Source: JAGGTJ01 sp964457545 (GTDB lineage Bacteria; Desulfobacterota; DSM-4660; Desulfatiglandales; Desulfatiglandaceae). Taken from it: a stretch of 64,000 nucleotides of DNA. Below are positions 17,801 through 25,974 of the stretch, piece after piece; within the stretch, counting starts at the first letter, position 1; each line of letters begins with the position of its first letter. The notes beneath the pieces were generated by a model. That model was not told the DNA's origin. It ran no database searches and worked only from the letters and a program-made list of their open reading frames with translations. The stretch lies in the NCBI GenBank assembly GCA_964457545.1, contig CAYWEN010000020.1, positions 115,847-179,846 on the forward strand. Direction: 5' to 3'. Both the position numbers and the translations under genes were made by a program.

Positions 17801-19278
17801 TTGTAGTGGCTGCCTGTACACCCAAGACGCATGAACCTCTTTTTCAGGAGACCATAGTTAATGCCGGTATCAACAAATATCTGTTTGAAATGACCAACAT
17901 ACGGAACCAGGATTCCTGGGTGCACATGGATGATCCTGCGGCTGCTACAGAAAAGGCCAAGGACCTTGTGCGTATGTCAGTGGCCAAGGTTGCTCTTACA
18001 CAACCTCTTGAGGAGACAGAACTTTATATAAATCAAAAGGCCATGGTTATTGGTGGCGGTATTTCTGGTATGGTTGCTGCGAGGAGTCTGAGCAGAGAGG
18101 GTTACAAGGTTGTTCTTGTGGAAAGGAGTACTGTTCTTGGCGGGCAGGCCCTTAATCTTTTCAGAACGTGGAAGGGAGAGGATGTTCAAAAACATCTTTC
18201 CCAACTGATTAATGATGTAAATAATGATGATAACATAGAGGTGTGTCTTGGTGCAAAACTTGGTCATGTAGACGGTTTTGTCGGAAATTTCAAGACAACC
18301 ATTAAAACGGCTGATACAGAACGAGTAATAGAGCACGGTGTTGCTGTAATTGCTACAGGAGCAAAGGAATACAAACCGGATGAATATCTCTATGGAGATG
18401 ACCCGAGGGTTGTGACCCATCTTGATTTAGACAGGAAGTTCATGGATGACCCAGACTCTTTTAAGGAGATAAACACCGCTGTTTTTATTCAGTGTGTGGG
18501 TTCAAGAGAATCTGAAAGGCCTTACTGTTCCGGGGTATGCTGTACCCATTCCATGGAAAGTGCCCTGTACCTGAAGGAAATTAACCCCGATATGGATGTG
18601 TATGTCCTGTATCGTGACATAAGAACCTATGGCGAGAGAGAGAGCCTGTACAAAATGGCGAGGGCAGCAGGGGTTATCTTTATCCGTTATGACCTTGAAA
18701 AGAAACCGGACGTTAAAAAGGAAGGCAAGTCTATACGTGTACAGGTATATGATCCGATCCTCCGGCGTGATGAGATTATAAGGGCGGATATGCTTGTTCT
18801 TGCATCTGCCATTATTCCGTATAAAGATGAAGAGCTTGCACAACATTTCAAGGTTACACTGAATGCCGATGGTTTTTTCCTTGAGGCTCATCCGAAACTG
18901 GCTCCGTCTGAATTTGCAACTGATGGCGTTTTCTTGTGCGGGATGGCCCATTATCCCAAGGCTGTTGATGAGTCTGTGGCCCAGGCCCAGGCGGCTGCAT
19001 CAAGGGCTGTTACCCTCCTCGCGAGTGAAACAGTACATACAAGTGGAACTGTTGCATATATAGATCCGGTATATTGCAGTGGTTGCGGAGTGTGTGTGAC
19101 TGTTTGTCCATATTCAGCCGCATCTTTTGTTGAGGATGGGCCTTTTGCAGGAAGGGCACATATAAATCCTGTTTTATGCAAGGGTTGTGGTCTGTGTGTT
19201 GCTTCATGCCGTTCTGGTGCAGTGAATCTTAAGGGCTTTGAAGAAGGCCAGATCATGGCAATGATAAATGAGGTATAA
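14839..19278 (+). CDS. hdrA: Selenocysteine-containing HdrA-GltD-HdrA fusion oxidoreductase
   Basis: One 1479-residue frame if the TGA at 15019-15021 is read as selenocysteine (residue 61). The sequence around it, PTNDCAM-Sec-IISPKLVEVGRH, matches the HdrA motif DCxxC with Sec at the second Cys, and reading stays in frame for another 4.2 kb. Domains in order: FAD-binding HdrA start (VMVIGGGIAGMQASLDLA, residues 10-27); 4Fe-4S motif CTSCGDCAEVCP near 110-121; GltD/NfnB-like NADPH-dehydrogenase module about 150-575 (CHQACPAGLNVQGYV; VAIIGSGPAGLSAAYHL near 250); another Cys cluster near 620-640; remaining HdrA part about 655-915; then a second HdrA from ICHCGINIGGVVD (about 932) with its own FAD site (about 1068); and C-terminal ferredoxin motifs (about 1411-1460). 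The RBS aaggag is 8 bases before the ATG. It heads an electron-transfer locus. Sec insertion also needs selA-D, not in this window. Confidence 0.9.
15019..15050 (+). promoter_or_regulatory. UGA (Sec) codon and candidate SECIS of hdrA
   Basis: The in-frame TGA at 15019-15021 is followed 9 bases later by CCGA (15031-15034), which can pair with TCGG (15047-15050) around a G-containing loop. Bacterial SECIS elements are hairpins in the first roughly 40 bases after the UGA. The pairing is short and less convincing than that of mvhD. Conservation of the flanking HdrA motif is the stronger evidence. Confidence 0.6.
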
Positions 19279-19499
19279 ATCAAACAGGCTTGTAACAGGC
19301 TGTATGTCTGGTATTGTGTTATAACTCTGTTGTATATTGTCTTTTTGCAGACAGGTCCAGTGTGCGGTTTGCAGGGTTCATCTTTTGTACGGTTTGGGGC
19401 CGGCAAATGCCGGAATTGTAAAAAAATGGCCATTTGTTGATGAAAAGATGAAACACGCATCTGTTTTTATGACACATTACCTTTAATGAGGAGATATAT

Positions 19500-19931
19500 A
19501 TGAGTGAGTGGGAACCAAAGATTATTACTTTTCTGTGCAACTGGTGCAGTTACGGAGCGGCTGATCTTGCAGGGGTGAGTCGGCTTCAGTATCCACCTGA
19601 TTTCAGGATTATAAGGGTTCCATGTTCGGGCAGAGTCAGTCCTAAGCTTGTTCTTGAAGCTTTTCGTCACGGTGCAGATGGAGTATGGGTGTCAGGGTGA
19701 CATCCCGGAGATTGTCATTACCTGGAAGGTAATTATTATGCAAGACGTAAATTTGCCCTTATGAAAAATCTGCTTGAGCATACAGGGCTGGAACCGGGAA
19801 GACTCCATTTTTCCTGGATAAGCTCGGCCGAGGCTGCCAAGTTTGTCAAGGTGGCCGGTGAGGTCAGTGCAGTAATCAGGGCATTGGGACCAGCCAAGTA
19901 CCTCATAAAGAGACGAGCCGAGGTGGTATGA
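19500..19931 (+). CDS. mvhD: Selenocysteine-containing MvhD (FlxD-like) iron-sulfur subunit
   Basis: A 143-residue protein if TGA at 19698-19700 is read as selenocysteine (residue 67). The context GVWVSG-Sec-HPGDCHYLEGN is the MvhD signature GCHxGDCHY with Sec replacing the Cys, and the frame continues to a normal stop with the family C-terminus (RRKFALMKNLLEH, then LGPAKYLIKRRAEVV). Other metal ligands are visible: C13 and C16 (FLCNWC), C42 (PCSGR) and C72. MvhD carries a 2Fe-2S cluster and passes electrons to HdrA from hydrogenase, formate dehydrogenase or Flx modules. SD gaggag precedes the ATG. Its stop overlaps the next start (ATGA), so translation of the next gene is likely coupled to Sec readthrough. 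Confidence 0.93.
19698..19733 (+). promoter_or_regulatory. UGA (Sec) codon and SECIS hairpin of mvhD
   Basis: The in-frame TGA (19698-19700) is followed 16 bases later by ATTACC (19717-19722), TGGAA loop, GGTAAT (19728-19733), a perfect 6-bp hairpin at the distance expected for a bacterial SECIS, with G residues in the loop. This supports Sec insertion rather than termination. Confidence 0.78.
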
Positions 19932-20881
19932 TGATTGAGCTTACTGAAAAAATCAGGAATGTTGCGAGAAATCTGCTTGAAAATGGTACGGTAGATGTTT
20001 TTATAGGTTACAAAAAGGGCTCTGTTCCTATGATGAATGAACCTGTGCTTCTCAGGAATCCTGATGAGGCAGACCTGCTTTATTGGGACAGTAACTGTGC
20101 CTTGAACCTGTGCAACTATCTGACCGGAAGAACTGACAGGATTGGTATCCTGGCAACGGGGTGTAATTCAAGGAATATCGTTACCCATATAATAGAAAAT
20201 CAGATCAGGCGTGATCAGTTATACATTGTAGGTATTCCATGTACTGGTATGATTGACCATCGTGCTGTAAGCAGGGCAGTGGGGTATAAGGAAATTACGG
20301 ATATAACAGAATCTGGCGACACCTTTACCGTAAAGGGCAGGGATTTCAGGGAGACCTTCAGCAAGGCCGAGTATATGCAGGGAAACTGCAAGGTTTGCCG
20401 CCATAGAAACCCTGTTGAGTATGATGAGATGATAGGCGAGCCGGTTGAAGAGCAAAAGGATGTAGAGCCTTACAGCGATGTCAAAAACATAGAACAGATG
20501 ACTCCTGATGACAGAAACGGTTTTTTCAGACGCCTGATTAGCCGATGCATTCGTTGCTATGCCTGTCGTAATGCATGTCCTTTGTGTTATTGCCCTACAT
20601 GTTTTGTGGATGAATCAAGGCCACAATGGGTAGGGAAAAGCATAGATCCTACAGATACCATGACCTTTCATCTTTTAAGGGCCTTTCACTGTGCAGGCAG
20701 ATGTACAGACTGCGGGGCATGTGAAAGGGCTTGTCCTATGGGGATTTCCATGCGGCAGTTTACAAAAAAACTGAACAAGGATGCAGAGGAACTGTTCTTT
20801 TGGGAGGCAGGACTCAGTCTGGATGAAAGACCGCCGCTGGATACATACAGATCTGATGATTACGATGATTTTGTCAGGTAG
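19928..20881 (+). CDS. 4Fe-4S electron-transfer protein, FrhB/FdhB-like with two ferredoxin clusters
   Basis: A 317-residue protein whose ATG overlaps the mvhD stop by four bases. Residues 1-150 resemble the FrhB/FdhB coenzyme F420-dehydrogenase beta family in layout (ILATGCNSRNIVTHIIENQ, then VGIPCTGMIDHRAVSRA). The second half has CIRCYACRNACPLCYCPTC and HCAGRCTDCGACERACPMG, ligands for two 4Fe-4S clusters. In Hdr-type loci such proteins relay electrons between a dehydrogenase module and MvhD/HdrA. The C-terminus is acidic (RSDDYDDFVR). The exact role, including any flavin binding, is inferred from neighbours. Confidence 0.8.
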   Translation: MMIELTEKIRNVARNLLENGTVDVFIGYKKGSVPMMNEPVLLRNPDEADLLYWDSNCALNLCNYLTGRTDRIGILATGCNSRNIVTHIIENQIRRDQLYIVGIPCTGMIDHRAVSRAVGYKEITDITESGDTFTVKGRDFRETFSKAEYMQGNCKVCRHRNPVEYDEMIGEPVEEQKDVEPYSDVKNIEQMTPDDRNGFFRRLISRCIRCYACRNACPLCYCPTCFVDESRPQWVGKSIDPTDTMTFHLLRAFHCAGRCTDCGACERACPMGISMRQFTKKLNKDAEELFFWEAGLSLDERPPLDTYRSDDYDDFVR

Positions 20882-20960
20882 TGCCTATCCATAGATAGAT
20901 CGAAGCCACTATTGAATTTCCAAATCTGTATCAATTTGTTGAACTGTTATTCTGAAAGCC
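20881..20960 (+). repeat. Probable degenerate family A repeat end
   Basis: GTGCCTATCCATAGATAGATCG followed by AATCTGTATCAATTTG resembles the left part of the family A elements (TGCCCATCTATAAATGACC, then AATCTCTGCATCAATATG). The right end is not recognisable. It fills the gap between two genes of the electron-transfer locus. Confidence 0.35.
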
Positions 20961-21026
20961 AATGAACTTCGTTGCTCTTGGGACAGGCGCGAAGCACCAC
21001 CGGCTTTTTACGAGGATATCATATTT

Positions 21027-22067
21027 ATGGGCGATAAAATTTTTACCAAACAGGGCTGGATTGACTCCTTGCAAAGGTTGACTGGGGATTATACGGTTTT
21101 TGTTCCGGTCAAAGAAGGAGATATTTATGCCTTCAGGCAAATGGATAATAACACAAAACCGGCATTTGATGATTACCATAATACCAGGCTCTCTCCCAAG
21201 AATATAGTGTATCCACAGTCAGAACGCATGTTTGAATATTCTCTTGATAAACAAGATCCTGATTGCAACATTCTTAAAGAGGTACCAAAGGCATTTGTTC
21301 CTCAGGTTGTAGTGGGAATACGGCCCTGTGATGCCCGCGCATTTCAGATATTACAACGTAATTTTGATACCCCTGAATACAGGGATCCATGGTGGGTTCA
21401 AAGGTACGAAGCAACTATAATGATTGGTTTGGGCTGTAATTTTCCCCGTTCCACATGTTTTTGCACTGCAATGGGAGGCGGCCCCTTTGATGAACAGGGT
21501 CTTGATGCTCTGCTTTTTGATATGGGAGAGACATATTTTGTAAAGGTCCTTTCAGATAAGGGAGATGACCTTGTCAAAAAGCTCGATGGTGGGTGTGATC
21601 CAGATGAAGCTGACAGAAAGGCCGCTGTTAGCCTGTCTGATCAGGCTTCTGACGGCATGCCCGGGAAGACGCCGGTTGCTCCTGTAAAAAATAAAGAGAT
21701 TAATGATATTTTTGATGCGCCTTTCTGGGATGATCTGGCTTTTGCCTGTCTGAACTGTGGGACCTGTACATTTCTGTGTCCTACGTGCTGGTGTTTTGAT
21801 GTGCAGGATGAGGTGTATGGCAAGGAGGGAGACAGGATAAGGAACTGGGATTCATGTATGTTCCCTTTGTTTACACTTCATGGTTCCGGGCACAATCCAA
21901 GGGCAAAAAAGTTTCAGCGTGTACGCCAGAGGTTTATGCACAAATTTAAATATTATCTCGACAAATTTGATAGCGGTTTTCAGTGTTCAGGGTGTGGTCG
22001 TTGTGTACAGTTCTGTCCTGTTAATATAGATATACGTGAGGTGCTTAGGTTGTTAATGAGTGATTGA
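21027..22067 (+). CDS. 4Fe-4S dicluster electron-transfer protein (AsrA/sulfhydrogenase beta/FlxC-like)
   Basis: A 346-residue protein with the hallmarks of the AsrA/HydB-like family: VGIRPCDARAFQILQRNF and GLGCNFPRSTCFCTAMGGGPF in the N-terminal half, then two 4Fe-4S motifs, CLNCGTCTFLCPTC near residue 240 and CSGCGRCVQFCPVN near 320. These proteins form pairs with an FAD/NAD(P)H reductase subunit, here the next gene. Together they would accept electrons from NAD(P)H and pass them to HdrA through MvhD. SD acgagga lies 10 bases before the ATG. No membrane segment or signal peptide is seen. Confidence 0.83.
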   Translation: MGDKIFTKQGWIDSLQRLTGDYTVFVPVKEGDIYAFRQMDNNTKPAFDDYHNTRLSPKNIVYPQSERMFEYSLDKQDPDCNILKEVPKAFVPQVVVGIRPCDARAFQILQRNFDTPEYRDPWWVQRYEATIMIGLGCNFPRSTCFCTAMGGGPFDEQGLDALLFDMGETYFVKVLSDKGDDLVKKLDGGCDPDEADRKAAVSLSDQASDGMPGKTPVAPVKNKEINDIFDAPFWDDLAFACLNCGTCTFLCPTCWCFDVQDEVYGKEGDRIRNWDSCMFPLFTLHGSGHNPRAKKFQRVRQRFMHKFKYYLDKFDSGFQCSGCGRCVQFCPVNIDIREVLRLLMSD

Positions 22068-22376
22068 TCTTTTGTGCGAATAATGACACTTTGCCCGCAA
22101 CAGTACAGGCTTGTCTGTTATAATAAGATAAAGGGGTTTATAGCTTTTATCCATAAATGATCTTTTTGCACGATTTCAGAGTTAATATGCAGGATCCCTT
22201 GATCTTGAGCTCTGATTTGTGGTTTGGAAACCGGACAGTGACCAGAAACTGTTTCTGGATGAGCACTGTATAAATACAAGCGCTTTTTGTTTTATAAATT
22301 TTATAATAGGGTGTGGCTCTGTTTGTTTGCGGTCATGCCGGGTTGTATCACCCAATTGATAAAGGAGGATATTCCA
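22068..22376. other. Intergenic gap with repeat copy A4
   Basis: About 310 bases between the two reductase subunit genes, largely occupied by a family A element (22145-22269). The remaining sequence near 22285-22376 contains an open frame continuous with the next gene, but the RBS position indicates translation begins at 22377. Confidence 0.5.
22145..22269 (+). repeat. Family A inverted-repeat element, copy A4
   Basis: TTTTATCCATAAATGATC followed by TTTTTGCACGATTTCAGAG and TTAATATGCAGGATCCCTTG, ending TTTCTGGATGAGCACTG. Block order and spacing match the copies near 3681, 24716 and 44566. Confidence 0.6.
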
Positions 22377-23219
22377 TTGGAAAATCCTTATCTTCCATAT
22401 CCGGTCTATATAGATAATATTGTAACTGAAACTGAGGACGGAAATCTGAAAACATTCAGGTTGGTTTTTGTGAATCCTGAAGACAGGCAAGGTTTTGCCT
22501 ATATTCCCGGTCAATTTGCAGAACTTTCTGTCCCGGGTAAGGGGGAAATTCCCATAGGTATTGCATCTTCTCCCACAGAAGACGGGTTTGTTGCCTTTAC
22601 TGTAAACAGGGTTGGGCTTGTCAGCACCTGTCTCCACAATATGAAAGAGGGCGATGTTATAGGCATTCGGGGCCCTCTTGGTAACAGTTATCCCTGGGAC
22701 AGAATGGAGGGGAAAAATATTGTTATTATAGGCGGGGGCTTTGCCTTTACTACGCTGAGATCAAGCATTGTATATATGATTGACCCGAAAAACCGTCCCA
22801 GATTCAACAATATTCAGGTGGTTTATGGTGCCAGAAATCCAGGGATGCTGCTTTACCAGGATGAGCTTATGGCATGGGAAAAAAGAGACGATATACAGAT
22901 GCATATTACAGTGGACGGAACAGATGATCCGGACTGGAAGTACAATGTTGGTTTTGTCCCGTCTGTCACTGAGGAGAAGATTACGAGTGCGGACAATGCT
23001 ATTGCAATTGTATGCGGTCCTCCTGTTATGATCAGGTTTACACAGCCGGTTTTGGAAAAACTGGGTTTTTCTCCGAAAAACATCATACTGTCTCTTGAGA
23101 TGCGGATGAAATGTGGGATAGGTATGTGTGGCAGATGTAATATAGGCGACAAATATGTTTGTAAGGACGGACCTGTGTTTTCTCAGGAGGAGATGAAAAG
23201 ATTGCCGTCTGAATATTGA
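22377..23219 (+). CDS. FAD/NAD(P)-binding reductase subunit (FlxA/AsrB/sulfhydrogenase gamma-like)
   Basis: About 280 residues of ferredoxin-NADP reductase fold. FAD site: FAYIPGQFAELSVPGKGEIPIGIASSP. NAD(P) site: VIIGGGFAFTTLRS and then IVCGPPVMI. C-terminal 2Fe-2S ligands: MKCGIGMCGRCNIGDKYVCKDGP. This is the NAD(P)H-oxidising subunit paired with AsrA/FlxC-type proteins. The start is a TTG at 22377, giving MENPYLPYPV, because AAAGGAGGA lies 7 bases upstream; the longer open frame has no RBS. It is the last gene of the hdrA locus and gives it a direct link to NAD(P)H. Confidence 0.88.
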   Translation: MENPYLPYPVYIDNIVTETEDGNLKTFRLVFVNPEDRQGFAYIPGQFAELSVPGKGEIPIGIASSPTEDGFVAFTVNRVGLVSTCLHNMKEGDVIGIRGPLGNSYPWDRMEGKNIVIIGGGFAFTTLRSSIVYMIDPKNRPRFNNIQVVYGARNPGMLLYQDELMAWEKRDDIQMHITVDGTDDPDWKYNVGFVPSVTEEKITSADNAIAIVCGPPVMIRFTQPVLEKLGFSPKNIILSLEMRMKCGIGMCGRCNIGDKYVCKDGPVFSQEEMKRLPSEY

Positions 23220-23414
23220 CAGGTCTTTTTTACAGGGTTAGTGAATGATTGTAAGACCTTGAAAAAATTCCGGATCATAATTGATCCGCAAGTAGATTCA
23301 GGTTAAGGTGGGGTTTCAGGCTTTTTTCATCCTGTTTTATGGTGGTTGTCCGCAATGGAATCTGAAACAAGCAACAATGACCGGAAACAAGATTTACGGC
23401 CTTTATAATCAAAG

Positions 23415-24614
23415 ATGATATCTACCATAGTACCTCTTGAAAACCCTGTTCAGCAATATGTTTGGGGTTCCGGAACAATGATCCAGTCCATTATGGGATT
23501 GGATAGTCTCAAGGGAACACCTGTAGCGGAACTGTGGATGGGGGCACATCCAAAGGCCCCTTCCATGGTAAAGGTAAACAGTAATAAACGACTGCCTTTA
23601 AACAAGGTCATTGAAATGGAGCCTTCTGCAATCCTCGGTAAGGATGTGGCCGAAAGATTCGGAGGAAAACTTCCTTTTTTGTTTAAACTTCTTGCTGCAC
23701 AGCGGCCCCTGTCCGTACAGGTACATCCCAGCCTTGACCAGGCCCGTGAAGGATTTGAAAGGGAGAATCTTTTGCATATTCCTGTTGATTCCCCAAAACG
23801 CAATTACAGAGATAAAAATCACAAACCAGAGATACTCTGTGCGCTTTCCCCGTTTGAGGCGCTTAAGGGCTTTCGAAGATTTGAAGAAATTATCTCTTTG
23901 ATGAAACAGGTGATACCATATCATATTGCAGATCAATTCAGAAGATTCTGTTCGGATCCTGCTGGCCAGTTGAAAGATTTTTATTCATTTATCATGACCA
24001 TGGAAGGGAAACAACAGGAAGAGGCAGTAGAAGATCTTGTTTCTAAAGCGGAAAAACATATCAACAGGGATCCTGCTTTCAGATGGATAACAAGACTTAA
24101 TGATGAATATCCTGGAGACATAGGGGTGATTTCCCCTGTCTTGCTGAACCTTGTAAGACTGAAACCCGGGCAGGCAATATATATTCCTGCAGGTGAACTT
24201 CATTCGTATCTGACCGGTTTTGGTATAGAGTTGATGGCCAATTCAGACAATGTATTAAGAGGGGGGCTTACCTCCAAGCATGTGGATGTAAAGGAACTGT
24301 TGCGTGTTGTAAGGTTCAGGCCAACCAGAGTTGTTGTTATGGAGCCGGAACCTGTAAACACAGAGGAAAGCTGTTATGTGACGCCTGCAAGAGAGTTTTT
24401 GCTGTCTGTTATATCTCTTGGGAAGGGAGACAGGTATAAAAGTCCGCAAAACCGCAGTGTAGAGATATTGATTTGTACAGAGGGGAAGCTTGTTATCCGG
24501 GATAATGTCATAACCTATCCCATGCACCGCGGCCAGACATTCATGGTTCCTGCCCTGGTTCCGAATTACAGTATTGAAGGAGAGGGGGTTGTTTACAAGG
24601 CATCCTGTCCTTAA
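23415..24614 (+). CDS. manA: Mannose-6-phosphate isomerase, class I
   Basis: A 399-residue zinc enzyme interconverting mannose 6-phosphate and fructose 6-phosphate. Family motifs: LENPVQQYVWGS at the start, ELWMGAHPKAPS (about residues 39-50), the zinc ligands in LSVQVHPS, the KPEILCAL segment, and the active-site stretch AIYIPAGELHSYLTGFGIELMANSDNVLRGGLTSKHVDV near residue 260. Length is normal for class I enzymes. It stands alone between the reductase gene and a convergent minus-strand gene, and would feed GDP-mannose or envelope sugar synthesis. No clear SD lies before the ATG. Confidence 0.94.
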   Translation: MISTIVPLENPVQQYVWGSGTMIQSIMGLDSLKGTPVAELWMGAHPKAPSMVKVNSNKRLPLNKVIEMEPSAILGKDVAERFGGKLPFLFKLLAAQRPLSVQVHPSLDQAREGFERENLLHIPVDSPKRNYRDKNHKPEILCALSPFEALKGFRRFEEIISLMKQVIPYHIADQFRRFCSDPAGQLKDFYSFIMTMEGKQQEEAVEDLVSKAEKHINRDPAFRWITRLNDEYPGDIGVISPVLLNLVRLKPGQAIYIPAGELHSYLTGFGIELMANSDNVLRGGLTSKHVDVKELLRVVRFRPTRVVVMEPEPVNTEESCYVTPAREFLLSVISLGKGDRYKSPQNRSVEILICTEGKLVIRDNVITYPMHRGQTFMVPALVPNYSIEGEGVVYKASCP

Positions 24615-24715
24615 TCGTTTTCTGTCTGCAACCGGTAACAGGTCCGAGGCTCAGGAGGAAGGCTTTTGATGCTGTAATTTTTTCTCCGTCTCTATTTGCC
24701 GAACTGTTGAAAGAA

Positions 24716-24884
24716 CAGTTGGTGCCCATCTATAAATGACCATATCTTGCAATCTCTGCATCAATCTGCGTTTTTTTTAAGGAACGTTTGCGTTTCTTTG
24801 CATAATTCATTGACATCGCATAATATTTTCGTTTCTGGCTTAGAAGATTCCTGTTGCCAAGATTAATTTCCGGATGGAATCTGC
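24716..24884 (+). repeat. Family A inverted-repeat element, copy A5
   Basis: Left end ACAGTTGGTGCCCATCTATA then AATGACC, AATCTCTGCATCAATCTGCG; right end TTTCCGGATGGAATCTG. It lies between the convergent manA and radical SAM genes and overlaps the last codons of the minus-strand gene by about 20 bases. Confidence 0.6.
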
Positions 24885-25861
24885 CTGCCAAAAGGACGTT
24901 TCCGGGTAAAATCCGGTAAAAATGCAGACGGCTTTGTCAGCATATCCTCAGGATACTGGACAAAAAGATGTTCAAATCCCAAATCTGTGGCATGTGAGTA
25001 CACCCTTTCAAATTCCTCCTGTGAAACCATTCTGTTAAGAGATTTATACCTGCTTTTTCTTACCGGATAATACTGAGACATTATACTTACAGGGATTTCA
25101 GGGCCGAACTCGATAAACAGGGCAGACAGTACATCTATTGAATTGTCTACATTTCCCGGCAAGATAAGATGACGCACCAGAACCCCCTTGGAAGCTGTTT
25201 GCCTGTCTGAAAAAAAGGAATCAAGAAAACCTTTTTGCCTTACCATTTCAGATATTGCCTCAATGGTTATCTCTGGATAATCTTTTTGCCCTGCCAGGTT
25301 TTTTGCAAGAGATGGATCAGAAAATTTGAAGTCAGGCAGATATATATCTACATACGGTTCTGCCAGTTTCAGCATATTTACTGCCTGGTAGCCTGAGAGA
25401 TTATATATTACAGGCAGTCTGTGTCCGAGATCCCGTAAAAGATTTGTCAGATGAAACACATGGGGGAAAAAATGATCCGGAGTTACAAAGTTGATGTTAT
25501 GTACACGGTGTCTTTTGATCATATCTGTCAGTTTTTCAAGTATGGCTTCCATGTTCGGCCTTTCTCCCATACATATGTGTGAGATCTGATAGTTCTGACA
25601 GAATGAACAGCGTAAGGTGCATCCGGAAAAAAACACTGTTCCTGATCCATAGGTGCCTGAAATAGGTGGCTCTTCTCCAAAATGGGGGCAGATTGAAGCT
25701 ATTACAGGCACATATGTCTGTCTGCAAAAACCCAGGTGCGCATCAGCTGAAATGTCTGTCCTGTCCACATGGCATGCCCTTGGACATAAACAGCAGTTTT
25801 TGTAAAGAGAAAACCACCTGAAACAGGGGTCAGGGGCAGGGTTGTAAGGCTTCATAGCCAT
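24863..25861 (-). CDS. Radical SAM protein, PflA-like activase family
   Basis: About 332 residues. The radical SAM motif CTLRCSFC sits in FFSGCTLRCSFCQNYQIS near residue 82, followed by the family's INFVTPDHFFPHV and VDIYLPDFKF segments. An extra N-terminal Cys group (CCLCPRACHVDR) precedes it, as in PflA-like proteins of the AmmeMemoRadiSam-neighbour group. It would bind a 4Fe-4S cluster and cleave S-adenosylmethionine; the substrate protein or molecule is not identifiable. The start is taken as ATG 25861 after aaagga; ATG 25855 and an upstream ATG at 25909 are alternatives. Confidence 0.85.
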   Translation of the reverse strand: MAMKPYNPAPDPCFRWFSLYKNCCLCPRACHVDRTDISADAHLGFCRQTYVPVIASICPHFGEEPPISGTYGSGTVFFSGCTLRCSFCQNYQISHICMGERPNMEAILEKLTDMIKRHRVHNINFVTPDHFFPHVFHLTNLLRDLGHRLPVIYNLSGYQAVNMLKLAEPYVDIYLPDFKFSDPSLAKNLAGQKDYPEITIEAISEMVRQKGFLDSFFSDRQTASKGVLVRHLILPGNVDNSIDVLSALFIEFGPEIPVSIMSQYYPVRKSRYKSLNRMVSQEEFERVYSHATDLGFEHLFVQYPEDMLTKPSAFLPDFTRKRPFGRQIPSGN

Positions 25862-25974
25862 TGTTCCTTTTTGTTCGTACAAAGGCAGGCGTTTGGGATT
25901 CCTTTGCAAACAATAAATTTCCAGGATGTTTTTTTGTGTAATGCATGGCAGACAGTTTTATATACGGCCCATGA

